Made by a program: the position numbers and the translations under genes. The notes under the pieces were generated by a model. The model was not told where the DNA came from, did no database searches, and worked only from the letters and a program-made list of their open reading frames with translations. This document shows positions 25,118 through 38,570 of a DNA stretch of 64,000 bases, in pieces. This stretch comes from Echinostoma caproni (Eukaryota; Platyhelminthes; Trematoda; Plagiorchiida; Echinostomatidae): the NCBI GenBank assembly GCA_900618425.1, contig UZAN01040020.1, positions 8,336 to 72,335 of the forward strand, given 5' to 3'. How positions within the stretch are numbered: position 1 is the stretch's first letter; the number at the start of each line of letters is the position of its first letter.

Positions 25118-26520
25118 TCAGAACAGAATACCGTGATGCAATATTGCACGATTTATTTTCAGGACGACTTCACAGCACCTCAACATGCTGTGTATTGCAG
25201 TAAATACAATATCTATGCATTGGAAAAAAGCAAGGTGAAGTAGAATAAAACAGACGGAAGATAAAAGCAGGAGGAGTAAGAGAACTACGTCACCGTGGTG
25301 GGGACAGACGAACACAAAGTACTTTCTGTTGACACAAGAAGGCGTTCGTCCATTACTAACAATCGCCTCAGCAATCCTTAACAATCTTGCTACTCGTGAC
25401 TTGTAAAGAATTCGAAACATTGTGCTTTGGTTGATCTGATGTTGCTTCATCAGCGGATATCGAGCAATGGCTAAGGATGAGGTCTCGTAGTTTAGATCGG
25501 CACCTCTATGCAACGGACCTGACCTCGATTGAGCCATCTGATTTTGGACCCAATTGGAATATATTCCAACACTCGATTGCGTCATTATTGCTCTGTTCTG
25601 CCCCCGCAGGTCACTCTGCAACCAAATTGGAATCGGTAGATCAGGTTAGAGTTAGCGTACAGAGGCAGGTATTCGTTTTCCGGGGGTGTGGGTGTCCTGG
25701 TTGTCAGGGTAAGCTGCACAGTCGGTTCGATCGATCACTCACATTAGTCGTTTGTTGAGCAGGGGGCTTACATCATCACCTTTGAATTGGAGTTACATTG
25801 TGACCCGAAATTTGGGAACTGACGCAACAGTTTCTTTCACAACTCTCGGTTTGCTATACTTAATAACAAACGCTTCGGGTTCAGCGTTTTTTGCCAACAA
25901 TTCCCGAAGGTTTTGTAGTTCTTGCATATTTCTGTCTTCCCTGCATATTCACCTTGTTTTGTCAAACAAGGTCTGAGCAAGACCAAGTTTGTTCTCCAGG
26001 GGAATAAAGCTCTCGAAGTGTAAATATTGGTCTGTCCAAACTTTCTTTCGATAAACGGATCGAGCGATTTTTTCATCTTCTATTATGGTTACGCCAATGT
26101 CAAGGAAATGGAGTGTGTTGTTGAATGCATATTCTATTGTCATCTATATGTGTGGATAAGGTCTCTTGAGTTCATCTATAACTATCGTAGCTTCTTCCAA
26201 ACTTTCTGTTATAACCAGGTTGTCGTCGACGTATCTTTAGTACAGGATAGCACGCTCAATAATATTAGTTCTCTCCATGTGTCAACAAAAATAATTTTAT
26301 GTTAGTCTGTCTCTACCCCGGTGTCATGGTTCTTTTACCCCTTCCGCTTTTGTCTTTCGTCTGTTTCATTGTCCTACTTTGTTTCAATGCTAAAGCCTAA
26401 TACAGACATTGTATTTTCTGTGATATACAGCATTTTGAGATGCTGTGAAATCGTCCTGGACATAAATCGTGTAATATTGCAATATGGCCTTTTCTTTTGG
26501 AAAGTTCATAATGCCAAATA
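25118..26520 (-). mobile_element. Penelope-like element, minus strand, decayed
   Basis: Minus frames carry a reverse-transcriptase C-terminal piece around 25840-26143 (LHFLDIGVTIIEDEK, then ARSVYRKKVWTDQYLHFES), then a GIY-YIG end at 25118-25621 (RLLRIAEAIVSNGRTPSCV). Frameshifts separate them. The ends 25128-25215 and 26403-26485 are inverted copies of each other. Confidence -1.
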
Positions 26521-27212
26521 AATTTGAAAGGGGTGAGGCAGAATTTTCAAAGTTATTATACGAATAACATAACAGATCCTGAGGTGTTTTACCTGAAAAT
26601 CCGGCAACAGCCACCAACTAATTGCATCTGTTCTTATTGACGGCAAATGGCATTCCTAGCAGACCGCGTTGCTTCGTCAAGCCTACATTGTTTTACTTGG
26701 TAACCGCGTCTAAACTGAGCAGAAAATCACACACAATCTAAAGAAACCGGGTTCATTTCAGATCGGCTCCAAAAAGTACGCTCTTTGTTTTTGAAACTCC
26801 CTTGAAAGACAAGATTATGCAAAACAACAGTGGAGTTCTTTGAATTTGCTTCTAGCACCGTGGAGTAGAACTCATTGATCATCGGAAGCCACTGGATTTC
26901 ACAATATTCCAAACAACAACATTTCGGTACTGATCGATTTCACCGAACATCCTCAAAGTCATACGAATATTCCCAGCCATTCCGTCGTGAAAATCAATAA
27001 AAGCAAAACACCTTCCACTTGTAAATTTGGCGGTTTGAGAAGGGAACAAAAACGTTTCCACACGAGAGACAAGGTAATAAAAAACAAAAGACGGCAGCTG
27101 CATTTACAGTCAGATCAAACTGTTAATAAACGTTCGTTTTATACCTCGGTCCCACCGCGACAGGCATCAATAACTTCACAAGAACCACTGGGACGGTTAA
27201 ATGATGTTGAAT

Positions 27213-28866
27213 TATCAAAAGACCAACAATGAAGCGAACAAGCTGGTTTTCGTCACTTCGTCTTCACTCATTTACAGTTATGTGCGTGTCTGTTCATATC
27301 TAATGTAGAAATAAATGTGATTGGTCATTTGAGATTAAGTGTGAAAATACAACAAGGTCTGACAGGTTTACTCAGAGCGAGTGGAGAAAGTGGGGCAAAG
27401 GGCGAAGGTGGACTAAGGTCAATTGTGGAAATGTCTTCTCGATCTAGTGGAGGAAGAACTAAAATTCGTCAAATCTGCACTCCTGAATAACGGATACCCA
27501 GAGCTTTTCATCGAGAAGAACTTCATAGAAACAACGAGTGCGATTATATCCCACCTCACCGATGCTGGGCATCACCCAAACAAGGATGCATTTAAAGTCA
27601 TTTACAAAGTGCCCCAAAATAAGTCGAAGTACGTTCGGAAACGTCATTTGGCAACGGCAAAGGCTGTAGCAATCAGAATCATGAACCCACCACTTTGCAA
27701 ACAGAATAAAATATTTGCCGTANNNNNNNNNNNNNNNNNNNNNNNNNNNNNNNNNNNNNNNNNNNNNNNNNNNNNNNNNNNNNNNNNNNNNNNNNNNNNN
27801 NNNNNNNNNNNNNNNNNNNNNNNNNNNNNNNNNNNNNNNNNNNNNNNNNNNNNNNNNNNNNNNNNNNNNNNNNNNNNNNNNNNNNNNNNNNNNNNNNNNN
27901 NNNNNNNNNNNNNNNNNNNNNNNNNNNNNNNNNNNNNNNNNNNNNNNNNNNNNNNNNNNNNNNNNNNNNNNNNNNNNNNNNNNNNNNNNNNNNNNNNNNN
28001 NNNNNNNNNNNNNNNNNNNNNNNNNNNNNNNNNNNNNNNNNNNNNNNNNNNNNNNNNNNNNNNNNNNNNNNNNNNNNNNNNNNNNNNNNNNNNNNNNNNN
28101 NNNNNNNNNNNNNNNNNNNNNNNNNNNNNNNNNNNNNNNNNNNNNNNNNNNNNNNNNNNNNNNNNNNNNNNNNNNNNNNNNNNNNNNNNNNNNNNNNNNN
28201 NNNNNNNNNNNNNNNNNNNNNNNNNNTCGCACTCGTTGTTTTTTCTCTTCCAACCAGTGCTAAGCCAAGCCAGTTTATGCTTTCCGATCGTTCGTTCTAC
28301 ATTAACCGCCGAATATGTGAAATTGAAGGAATATGTAATCCTGTATGAGGAGAGGATGAACTGGTTGTCCATGGGGTTTCTGCAGAGCTCTGGTCGACCT
28401 GTAAATATTACACGTAGAACGGCGGCTGGATATGTGCGTGCAATTGCTTTTTCCAGATGTCTTCTTCGTAGATGGCCACTCGTATCGCCTTTAAACGGGA
28501 TCCGCAAGAATTTTTGGTCACGATTGGTTTAGGCGGTGTCGGTATTTCTATGAAGTTCTTCTCGATGAAAAGCTCTGGGTATCCGTTATTCAGGAGTGCA
28601 GATTTGACGAATTTTAGTTCTTCCTCCACTAGATCGAGAAGACATTTCCACAATTGACCTTAGTCCACCTTCGCCCTTTGCCCCACTTTCTCCACTCGCT
28701 CTGAGTAAACCTGTCAGACCTTGTTGTATTTTCACACTTAATCTCAAATGACCAATCACATTTATTTCTACATTAGATATGAACAGACACACACATAACT
28801 GTAAATGAGTGAAGACGAAGTGACGAAAACCAGCTTGTTCGCTTCATTGTTGGTCCTTTGATATTT
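27213..28866. mobile_element. Converging pair of Penelope-like fragments around a gap
   Basis: Arms 27213-27531 and 28545-28866 are near-identical inverted repeats coding the same thumb/linker segment (LVEEELKFVKSALLNNGYPELF). The left copy continues into HHPNKDAFKVIYKV and MNPPLCKQNK, the right one into FKGDTSGHLRRRHLEKAIAR on the minus strand. Both point at the gap. Confidence -1.
27723..28226. other. Assembly gap (504 N)
   Basis: Unknown bases inside the inverted Penelope pair. Any long reading frame across it is an artefact of translating N. Confidence -1.
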
Positions 28867-31539
28867 CTTTAGGTGTTGAAACAGTTTGTTCGTATTTCAA
28901 CTAGACTTTAAAGTGTTTTGCAAACGTCTCGCCTAAGAGCGAAAAGCCTACTCTTCCTCAGTAATGAAATATGATAGATTTTGATAGTGTTTACTGAATT
29001 CTAAAGAATTATAGTTTGTTAACCGAATAATTATCCACCTTCGAGTAGATAATCCTTTTTCATGAATTGAATTCGGAAAAACTTTTAGGCAGAGTTTTTA
29101 AATCGATGGATACGGCTAACTGGGAAGGAAAACTTTTTATGAATTGGATACCGAGTTCCGTTACATACAGAGTAATAAACAAATGCTTTCAATTAAACGT
29201 TAGCGGAAGTTGCATATCCTTGACGATGAATACTCTGAAAACACTGTTTTTCCGTCACAAATTGGAATTTAGACGTCAGTAACATGGGTTGGTACAATGT
29301 TTCCCTAGGGTCATTTTCCTGCATCTGTTCACGTGCATATTTCAGTCACAATGGTTTTTTTTAGTTCGTGAGATGAAAACACGATCGCTAATTACAACGG
29401 ACAACCTGACTTACTTTACTTCCTTTACTGTGGCTGGGTTCTTGGAAAGGATAACCCGGCTCCACAAGTGACAATGGCCATGAAGTTACCTGAAGTTTGG
29501 TACAAAAGACACCCCCAGCATCACACAGCTTTTTTATTTTGAGGGCACGCCTCAAGCCTTTGCACAACCTTGTGAGAACTGCAAGGCAGCAGGAAATGAT
29601 CCCTCGCCTCGGAAGTGTGGGGATCAATGACTGTAATTATAGAAGGCCAGTCACATCGATCTGTGTCACCGCACTGTCATTGGGCTTATGTGGTTTTAAA
29701 CAGAAGTCAGGTGACCAGCCTGAAGCACACCATACCCTTGTAGTGCCCCGCTGTTTGCTCGCTACTGCTTATTTGTTGCGGTATGCCACAACTTATTCAC
29801 AGTTAACCTTCAATGAAGGTGTCTCCCTATCCACAACCTGGGGACGCACCTGGTGGCATTCCGCTCTGCTTAACCCGAGGGTATCCAGTTCATTGACTTA
29901 CGTTCTTCCTAATCCGGAGAGTACAGTTATAATAGATGTCATGATCAGTAATGAAATATGAACGGATTATATCGGGTTGAACTGTGAAACCATTTTATAC
30001 ACACACACGCACCAGTTCATAGCTTGACGACAATGCCCATCAGACAGGGTAGAAAATAAACATTGTTAATATGTATACTGACTACCAGTTAATTAATGTG
30101 CGTGACTGGTTGACACTCACGAAGAAGAATGTCGGAAACAATGCACTGGCAGCTGCTGTTTATAGTTGGATTTTTTCATTCGATGCTAATGATACTTAAT
30201 GTAAGCATGCATGAACTAGAGAACCACCTGTGCAGAGGACAAATTTCATTTCGCTAATCAAATCGTAATCTGTTATTTCTACCGGCCAAGAATATCACCA
30301 GTAATTCCCTGTCAGTCATCATCCTACAGCAGAATACAGTGAACTAATCCTCACCGAGTACTGCACAACTCACAATACACATAGAAGGATAGTAAGAATA
30401 GGTAAACTGGTCGGATATGAGGCCTATTTTCAGGGAGAAGAAAAGAACGTTTATCGTCAACACGGAAAGTTGCAGTTCGGGTGCGCATACATACTTTTTC
30501 AAGCATTCTGGTCTGATCAAAAGTATTGACAAGCACGCCAGTGTTGCCGGTTTCAGTAGGCACGACTACAGAATAGCGAAATTCAGTAACCATATACCGT
30601 GTAAGTGGAGAGATTTCGGGTATATTCAGATAACAAAGCCGCTACAAGTTGGATACACAGTCCAACCCTAATGTCTGACTAAAACAGGCAAAAATGAAGA
30701 TTTGTTCGCCACTTATGCATTTCGCCTTATTAATTCTAAGGACACATGTATAAAAAGCCATATTTAGAGTGTTTAGGCTAAGACAACCCAAAATGGTGGT
30801 TCGTTACATTAGACGCACTTTGGTCAAGCCTCCGTTCGCTATCGTTTTTGCTTACTCCGGACATATGAGTGCTTGTTTATGTCACGTGAAATACGATCAA
30901 AATAATCGAATTTACCGCTCCGCGTCTCATACGAAACACGACAACGGCTCCTGCATTTGATTAATATGTCTCCAATTGTACTCATAACAATTTCGTATTA
31001 ATCTAAGAGCACTCGTTACTTAGTCTAATTTTAAAGATTTTCTGCCGAGGCTAGAATGGCAGACCTGAGAGATTTTAGTAACATCATCCTCATGATAAAT
31101 GTGAATAAAGCTTATTCAATCCCACCCACAGCATTATTTTGTAACAAGCAACATGCTTGTCGCTAGTCGAGACAAGCCCAAAGAAAACAGTTCACACCTC
31201 TCAAGTGTCCCCAAAGCAAACGAGAGACTTGCCCAGAGAACTTTGTCCAACAAACTGAAAAGGTATCGAGTAGGTGAGCTACGGACTATCTGATAATTTG
31301 AAAGAACCAAGCAACAAAAACGCTTTATGCCTGTGAATTTACGTTCACAGTACACAAAAGGGCATGTGTAGTGCTTTCACTTGACTTCGTGACAAAAATA
31401 GTCTCTTGCAACGCCTTCATGTATGTTTGAAAGTTCAGAATGCTCACAATGTATGTCAGAAAATCATTCAACAATGGACCAACCCAAAAATTCGTCGTGA
31501 AAACGAAGTGTGAGCTAGGAATCACTGTATAGCTGTTTC

Positions 31540-31640
31540 CACTTTGGTGGGTCTTACCAGTACCGTCGCCTTAACTGGAGATCGAACTCGGGACCTCACA
31601 CGAAGAATGCAACAATACCACCCACCATAATATAGGGAAA
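31540..31640 (-). repeat. Possible tRNA-derived repeat
   Basis: The minus strand carries CGAGTTCGATCTCC, a B-box-like word, in a GGTGG-rich context. The A box is unclear. Only one copy was noticed, so the call is tentative. Confidence -1.
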
Positions 31641-33493
31641 CCGATCGGAAGTTTCGTATTCCACCTTTCGACGAAATACAGTCAATCTCCTGATTTGTGG
31701 TGCTTGTAAGATGTCTCGTTTTCTAACAGGTTCCCACGTTTTAGCAAACGCAAACCAACCGTATGCACAACAATGTAGTACTGACCGTGCAATGTCGCCC
31801 CCGCAGTGTGTGGCACTTCCTGCTACTTACCTACTTGGTCGCTGACCGATATACAGCATGACCATTGACCAACCAACATGCGATATCGCATTCAGCTAAT
31901 GACTTCTAATCTAGTGTGACGCACACCCACGTATGTGTTCACTCATTGGATAGTTCTTGTGAGAAATGCGCATAGATGCCGGCCTTCCAAGACGTAACAG
32001 TACATAAGCGCCTGTTTGGCAGAGAGAAGTCGAATGTGTTGAAAATGTCCAGTGTGCCAGGTGCACCTCAGAGATAGGTAGCAAATTTACTTGGTATTTC
32101 AGTGAAAAGTTTTTATAGTGTTACATCCTATCGGACGATTATCGGTGAATTTGTCAACTCCAGTTCATCTCAGGAAAGATGCCGCCTGAAAACGAACAAA
32201 TTCGAAGCAGTTGATGATGCGAAACTCGGCATGGTTTACCGCTGTGGGGGAAATGCATGGCGAATTTCCACTGATGGAGGGCATTCTTTAGAATGTGACT
32301 GAATTGGCACAAAAATTCCACAGTGTAACTTCAAGTCGTCCCAGTTTGATTTCGCTCATGGTTAAATCCATGTGCCATCCAGCACTAGAAAATCAGAAGC
32401 TATCAAAGTCTGGCAACAATACACGATGCGATAAACTAATTTCGAGGGGTTGACCGCAGTTGATATGCCGATGGTGTGGTTTTCAACGATCATGGGACAG
32501 TTTCATATTACAAGCAGCTCCCTAAAGGATCAATAAATTTCGAATGACAAACAGCTTCTTTAGTCAAGGCAAGGAATAACTTTACTGCGTTGTTCAAACA
32601 TGACTGGAGAACCGTTATCGCAGATCTGTCGTTATTCGAAATTTGATTGTCCGATATCAACCGCAATAAGGTTTTCAAAGGACGCTCTATTTAGTTTTGT
32701 TATCGATAACGGCCCTGAACATAACAAAACCGTAACAATCTCGACCCTGAAATTACCACGATTCCTCCAAACTATCCATCATTGTTACCCCGAAATGGTT
32801 TTAAAGTGTTCATTCTCCACATAGTTACCGGAATGCATTTGTTTGCGGTAGAAGCTAAGCGATCTCCCTTAAAATCCGATATGGGCAAACAATCTTGGAT
32901 GCCCGTTCATCCTTAAGCATCGATGAATTGTTTTATTACATCTGGGTTCAAACCCAAATTGATTCAGCTGGGAATCTATGAGACGAATATTGCCATGCGA
33001 TGGAAGATTTGACGCATTGCGTATCTGCTTACGTGCGTCGTATTGAAATAGTAATCGCCTAATTAGAACTTTTTCGACGAACAATTGGGTTATTTAAAAA
33101 TGTCGTATCAAAGCTCAGCCTTGTTATTCAGCTGAAATCGCATTGAAATAAACAAAGCGTTGTAAAGAAGAACATGGATTAGTGAATCCGCCAGAAATTA
33201 TCTCAATAAGACAAGCACAACATTAGTCAGTCGTTTGTATTTGTTTGCTGTGGGAAATTTTGGGCGCATTACTGGTCCGTTTAAATAACGTAAACAGCAC
33301 ATTTGTTGACTTCCAGCGGAGACCCAAGCTAAACGAACCGACGATTCATGATTCCGCGACAAATAAATCTCCGCATTCTATATCGATTTCTTCTGAAATA
33401 CCATGAGAAAATTGGAATGTATTGAACAATTTTTGTTCGTGTAATCACTAGGGGCACGACTATGTTGGCGTCCATGCAATGATAGAGTTCGAG

Positions 33494-35241
33494 TGGTTCA
33501 ACGTTTCCCATCTTCTCGTTCTGCTCACCCGTGACCTTATGCAAGTAAATTCCCTCTGACCCCTAATGCGATCTGATTGGATCATATTCCGCGATATACA
33601 GCGCTTAAAATCTCTCATACCAACACGAGACTGTCTGATTACCGGCTTGTACGTTTGTATGCTCTCCGAGTGCTGATGGCACTCTTGCCACATAGTCGAA
33701 GTTCACTGAGCCTGCCTGAGACTCACAGCTGTAAAAATGGTGTGGTTTCTCGCTTGGGTTAGCTCGGCAAGCACCAGATCCCTTGTTGCGGCTGAACTAT
33801 TCGACCGATCGATAAATGAACCCGATCGATTGTGTGATTTTCGGGCCGGCACAGGAGGAGGATGTGTTCCGAATCCGATGCAGCCTGTGTTGGTAGAGAA
33901 TCACCCCAAGAGCATCAGTTGTGGAGAGGTGCACCGTGTGGGAAATTCCGAATGAAAAATGCTTGAACGATTATGACACTGGATCAAGGTTTAACTAGTC
34001 TAAGATACACGCACTACTTTTCGAAGCGGGTTCGGTAAACAGATAATCATATTAAAACTCTGAACTTGTCTTAATAACGGACAACTATATCCCCTAATGT
34101 AGGCCCACGCAAAACTCTTCTTGATTTTTTTGCAACTGGTTGCTTTTGCGTTGAACGATCTCGCTAACTACCTCGGAGACAGAATTTCGAAAGAAAGAAA
34201 GAACAAATATTACGGGAATAATTATGTTCATATCATAAAAGATGTTCCACATGTTTTCCATTCTGCTACTTGCATAGTAAAATCCGGTGAAGATAGTTTT
34301 CTTCCACCTTCAGAATGGTAGCAGTTGGAATACGTTCACACCTCGCCACAATGCTCTATTTAAGTTCCTCGATAGTTCTCGGCTTTCGAGAATAAACCGT
34401 TTGGTTCAGATATCCTTACAGAAAGAAATACAATGGGGACAGATCAGGTGACCTTGGAGGACGTAGAAATTGTTTGTGTTGCTGTGCATATGTAGGGGTA
34501 CTATGAGCAATACAGTAAGAGGTGTATGAGAGTTCAAATCATTCTGTAAATAACATTTGTACTGTGGAATGCATCAGATGCACAAACCGTTTGACACTTA
34601 GTTGATAACCGGCTTTATCTCGCCCTAGTGTCAGGGTAAATCCAGAGCTCTGACTGACTGGATACCATGAACATTACATTAAGAGGTGTATGAGAGTTCA
34701 AATCACTCTGTAATTCATTGTGCATTCGAGAACACGACCACAGTTGGCTTAGTCGCGGATTGACGAGAACCGGGGATAAGGCAATCACGGCTCATTTGAT
34801 CGAATCCGACCCGCATTGTGCGTGAATACAAGTCAATGATTTACAGGCTGCATCGGATTCGGAACACATCCTCCTCCTGTGCCGGCCCGAAAATCACACA
34901 ATCGATCGGGTTCATTTATCGATCGGTCGAATAGTTCAGCCGCAACAAGGGATCTGGTGCTTGCCGAGCTAACCCAAGCGAGAAACCACACCATTTTTAC
35001 AGCTGTGAGTCTCAGGCAGGCTCAGTGAACTTCGACTATGTGGCAAGAGTGCCATCAGCACTCGGAGAGCATACAAACGTACAAGCCGGTAATCAGACAG
35101 TCTCGTGTTGGTATGAGAGATTTTAAGCGCTGTATATCGCGGAATATGATCCAATCAGATCGCATTAGGGGTCAGAGGGAATTTACTTGCATAAGGTCAC
35201 GGGTGAGCAGAACGAGAAGATGGGAAACGATGAACCATTCG
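33494..35241. repeat. Long inverted repeat, about 0.4-kb arms
   Basis: Arms 33494-33893 and 34845-35241 are almost identical in inverted orientation; a 61-codon frame is the same in both. The 950-bp spacer contains a decayed transposase piece. Could be a foldback element, inverted LTRs of a retroelement, or long TIRs. Confidence -1.
34272..34470 (-). pseudogene. Mariner-like (IS630 superfamily) transposase remnant
   Basis: Minus strand reads FLRPPRSPDLSPLYFFL, stop, GYLNQTVYSRKPRTIEELK, stop, then SIVARCERIPTATIL. This is the segment around the third catalytic acidic residue of mariner-type transposases (PPRSPDLSPLDFFLWGYLK in relatives, from memory). Two stops show it is dead. The N-terminal parts were not found. 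Confidence -1.
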
Positions 35242-36699
35242 CCCTGTCGCACTATCGTAGCTGCGCAAGCAGGATAGTTGCGATTGACCTAACTGGTCCT
35301 GCATTGTTTGAATAGGATGCTAGGACTGCAATCGATCGATGACCGCCGTCGCACTGACACCCCTGTGTTAAACGCTAATTACTGACGAAGTTTGACAGCT
35401 CAAATAGATTAAGGTCATTTTAGCCCGAGTCTAACCCGCGGTGCCCTTCTATTTCGTGAATCACGTGTTGAGCCTAATCAGTGACTGTAATCGTTTTCAA
35501 TAATGGATGCACTGATGCAGACTGACCGTGGCCATAATCAATGTATCGATCGATTTCAGTAAGCTTCAGCAACAAGAAACCGGAAGGACGAACGAAAAGA
35601 TATTTATATACAACAAGGTACATATTTTGAACCAAGAAGGCATGGAAAAATCGCGTAGCGAACACTGGGAGCTTAGTACATGGATAAGAAATCAACTAAA
35701 GATAAAGCAAAATGGGTTTCACTTGTTTTTGATAACTTGGTTTCTCTGAAAAGTGTTTTTGCCAACAAATTCCACATCAAATTAAGTAGGTATGAACTAA
35801 TCTGAATCGTGATTTGTTCACCCGATGGTCACCCTTACATTACGACTCAATGGAACAAAATTTGGCATTGAAATTCGGGAACTGAGTTAGAAAAAGCTTC
35901 CAAAGAAAATTTAAGCAGTTTCAGGATAAATAGTAACTTGAAACTGAAAAACGGCTACATTTCGAGTTCACTGGTCAAGCCTTAGGTCGGGGTCTTCAGA
36001 GCACACTGAAATTTATGCGACACTCTGAGACTACGCTATACGGTCTATTGGATTTGCACGTTAAGCGAGAAACAAGCGATAATTAAAAGGGGGGAGGACA
36101 TTAGCGTATTTATCATCAATACTTTTTATTTTGTCACCAATAACCAAATTCACATTTCATACTACTTGAAATCGTATACTAGTGACCGACATGATACGTC
36201 ACTGGAATTTTTTCACTTCTTTAAAGTCTTCTTCAATGGTGATTGACTATAACACAGGTCGGAGTCGAAAAGTTGGTCTGAACGATTTTGTCACCGAGCT
36301 GTTTAAATGGCATCGGGATAACAAAATGTCCAGCAGGTAATTTGATGGGTCAAGTAATTGAGGTAAATTAATGGTAGCGCACGGGTTGGGAAGAATATAC
36401 GTTTCGCTCCGTAACTTTTCAACATCAGTTTGTGCTCCACTTGCGCTTCTACACTTCTAAACGTGGCAAGTTCTCCGGTCGTCACATGTTACCTAATCGT
36501 TCAGTTCCACCGAAATTCCATTCAAATGGAATGAAGTTCGCCCCACACGGACAAAATTTTGTGAGTGAACGAACACGAATGGGGATTGTGATGAGAATTT
36601 ACAACTGGTACCACCAAGGGACCACTATATCCTTGAACACTGTGATCAAGTAAGCTTCGTACGAGAGTGAATGAATAAATGAACCCGTAGGTAAATGGC

Positions 36700-36880
36700 T
36701 TCTGTCTTGGTGGTGGTGGTGGTGGTGGTGGTGGTGGCCCGGCTGTACCGTCACCAAATTCTCACCNCACCACCACCGCCTCACCTTCCCCCTTTGTGTA
36801 TTGAATGGCAGCCCTTTAATTGGTCATTTCCCTCTTCCTGAAAATTGTATCTCCACGTATTCAATAAAAGGAATGAAAAA
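36700..36880 (+). repeat. SINE-like repeat, family 3, with GGT microsatellite
   Basis: Starts with about ten GGT units, then GTCACCAAATTCTCACC. The tail (TGAAAATTGTATC, then ATAAAAGGAATGAAA) resembles that of the 40115 copy. Confidence -1.
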
Positions 36881-37237
36881 ATTAAAAAAGAAAAATATAA
36901 GAAAACAAATCGCATGAACCGACCAATAAGCTGTTTGACACACTGTTAACACACATACAACTTCCATGGGATGGGTCGGGGATTCAATGCCTGGACGGGA
37001 CAGCAGATATGCACTACTGACAAGATCTTATAAGGGCGAAACTCGAGTCCAGGGATTTCGGGTGTACGGTTGGTCATTCAAACTGAGGATTGCACGTGTA
37101 GGTAAAGTCTGAAAAATGATGAGTTTAAATCAATAAGGATATAACTTAGTTGCTCATATTACAAGTCAAACTCACTCCATCCACGCATTCACTTTGTTAC
37201 GACAAAACTGGATAGCACACGAAGTTTTTGATGGGTG

Positions 37238-37345
37238 ATTAATGCGGTGGGGATTGAGGCCGTCAAAATAATGACCGGAAGATTCTGAGTTCGAATCCCA
37301 ACGCCAATCTTCGTCATTGTTGTGTTTCCCCCGGGTATCCTCCGG
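37238..37345 (+). repeat. tRNA-like repeat with B box
   Basis: GAGTTCGAATCCC suits a tRNA B box, preceded by GCGGTGGGGATTGAGG as a weak A-box region. Probably a SINE head; low confidence. Confidence -1.
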
Positions 37346-37522
37346 ATGGTGATGGTCCCCCTCACGTTGGTCTATTCATTAATCCACAAAGGAAGTAGAA
37401 ATATATTTATTTTTTGTCAAACCATTAGATTCCTTGGAATGTATGAAGAGTTACAATATTGTTTCTTCTTCTTATTCAGACGATCGTTGAAAAACACTTT
37501 AAATTCCTAAAAAGCAATACCA

Positions 37523-38570
37523 TTGGATGACGATTATCTATGCAATAGAACCACCCCCAATGTAGGAGAACTTATCCGGGAGGCTAGCTTATATCTACTC
37601 ACCTCCAAGTTTTCGCTTATGGCGGAGCTTGATGATGACATAGTAGCTGGTGATTCATCTCACAACAACAACCCTTCAAATAATCCCCTTCAATCAGCCA
37701 TAATTTCCATTTCTGAATGGTCCGATGGTGTTAACCTTTCTTTTAACCCCAATAAATGCATTGAAGTTTTGTTTTCCATTGACCGTAGGCCCGATCAACT
37801 GTTCCCAATAGCTTGATCAATAAATTAAAAGTTGAAGGATCAAAACACTTCAAATATCTCGAATGTTTCCTGTCTGTTGACCTCAAATGATCCTATCACG
37901 TAGAACAAATACTTTTTAAAGCCAGAAAGTTGTCCGTTTATATTTCACGCCTTCGACATCTGAGTGTGTTATTGTACATCATCTTCAAATTTAATTTCTC
38001 ATGCGTTTTGTACCATTGGACCTATTGTTCTCCCGTTATCCTTCCCGGCCTACTGTCTAAGGATTTCATATTAATTAGGGGCTCTCTGAAAAGTATCTTT
38101 AAAAACGGAGCTACATCTTATGAGGAGCTGGTTGATTCCATTGTCAACTAACACCTGAATACTTGTGACCGTGTGTGACTCGATCTTGTCCCATCTTATC
38201 CCATTCCTCACACACAACTCTATCTAGCTCCATTTCAACTTGTGTCACTCGGAATAAATTTAAAACTTTATATGCACGCACGACTGCTTTGCACAACTCC
38301 GTTGTACTTTATCTTTCACGTGTGTTGGCTTCTAGAAAGCGAATATCAACCGAACTTATACACAGTCTAATGTATATTTCCACGTTGACTTTTTCCTTAT
38401 GTTTTACGCGTTCTCGGTGTCAGATTCATTACCATCTCAGTAACTATTTTTCATATCTTAAAGCTCATTTTTGATAGCGTGCAATACCAATGCAAAAGCA
38501 ATAACATTCTTTTCACTGAAAATTCTGTCCACACTGGATGAATAAAGGGTACTCCTGACTTGAATTGAAT
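37523..38570 (+). pseudogene. Non-LTR retrotransposon reverse transcriptase, decayed
   Basis: Frames 37523-37816, about 37817-38151 and 38175-38474 together read as the back half of a non-LTR reverse transcriptase: DDIVAG in place of the catalytic YADD-type motif, then LSFNPNKC, LSVYISRLRHLS, ISTCVTRNKFKTLYARTTA. Frameshifts and stops break it. CR1/jockey-type by general appearance. It ends in GAATT/GACTT short repeats. Confidence -1.

Noticed and set aside
27423..28532. Long reading frames of 182-369 codons across this span
   Set aside because: They run through the 504 N and are artefacts; only the Penelope-like ends are real.
29497..29961. 154-codon plus-strand ORF
   Set aside because: No domain, no splice context, and no link to the gene cluster; it may be part of an interspersed repeat, but I could not show that.
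34072..34321. Plus-strand ORF at 34121 as a gene
   Set aside because: It overlaps the mariner-like remnant and its flank, and the protein has no recognisable features.
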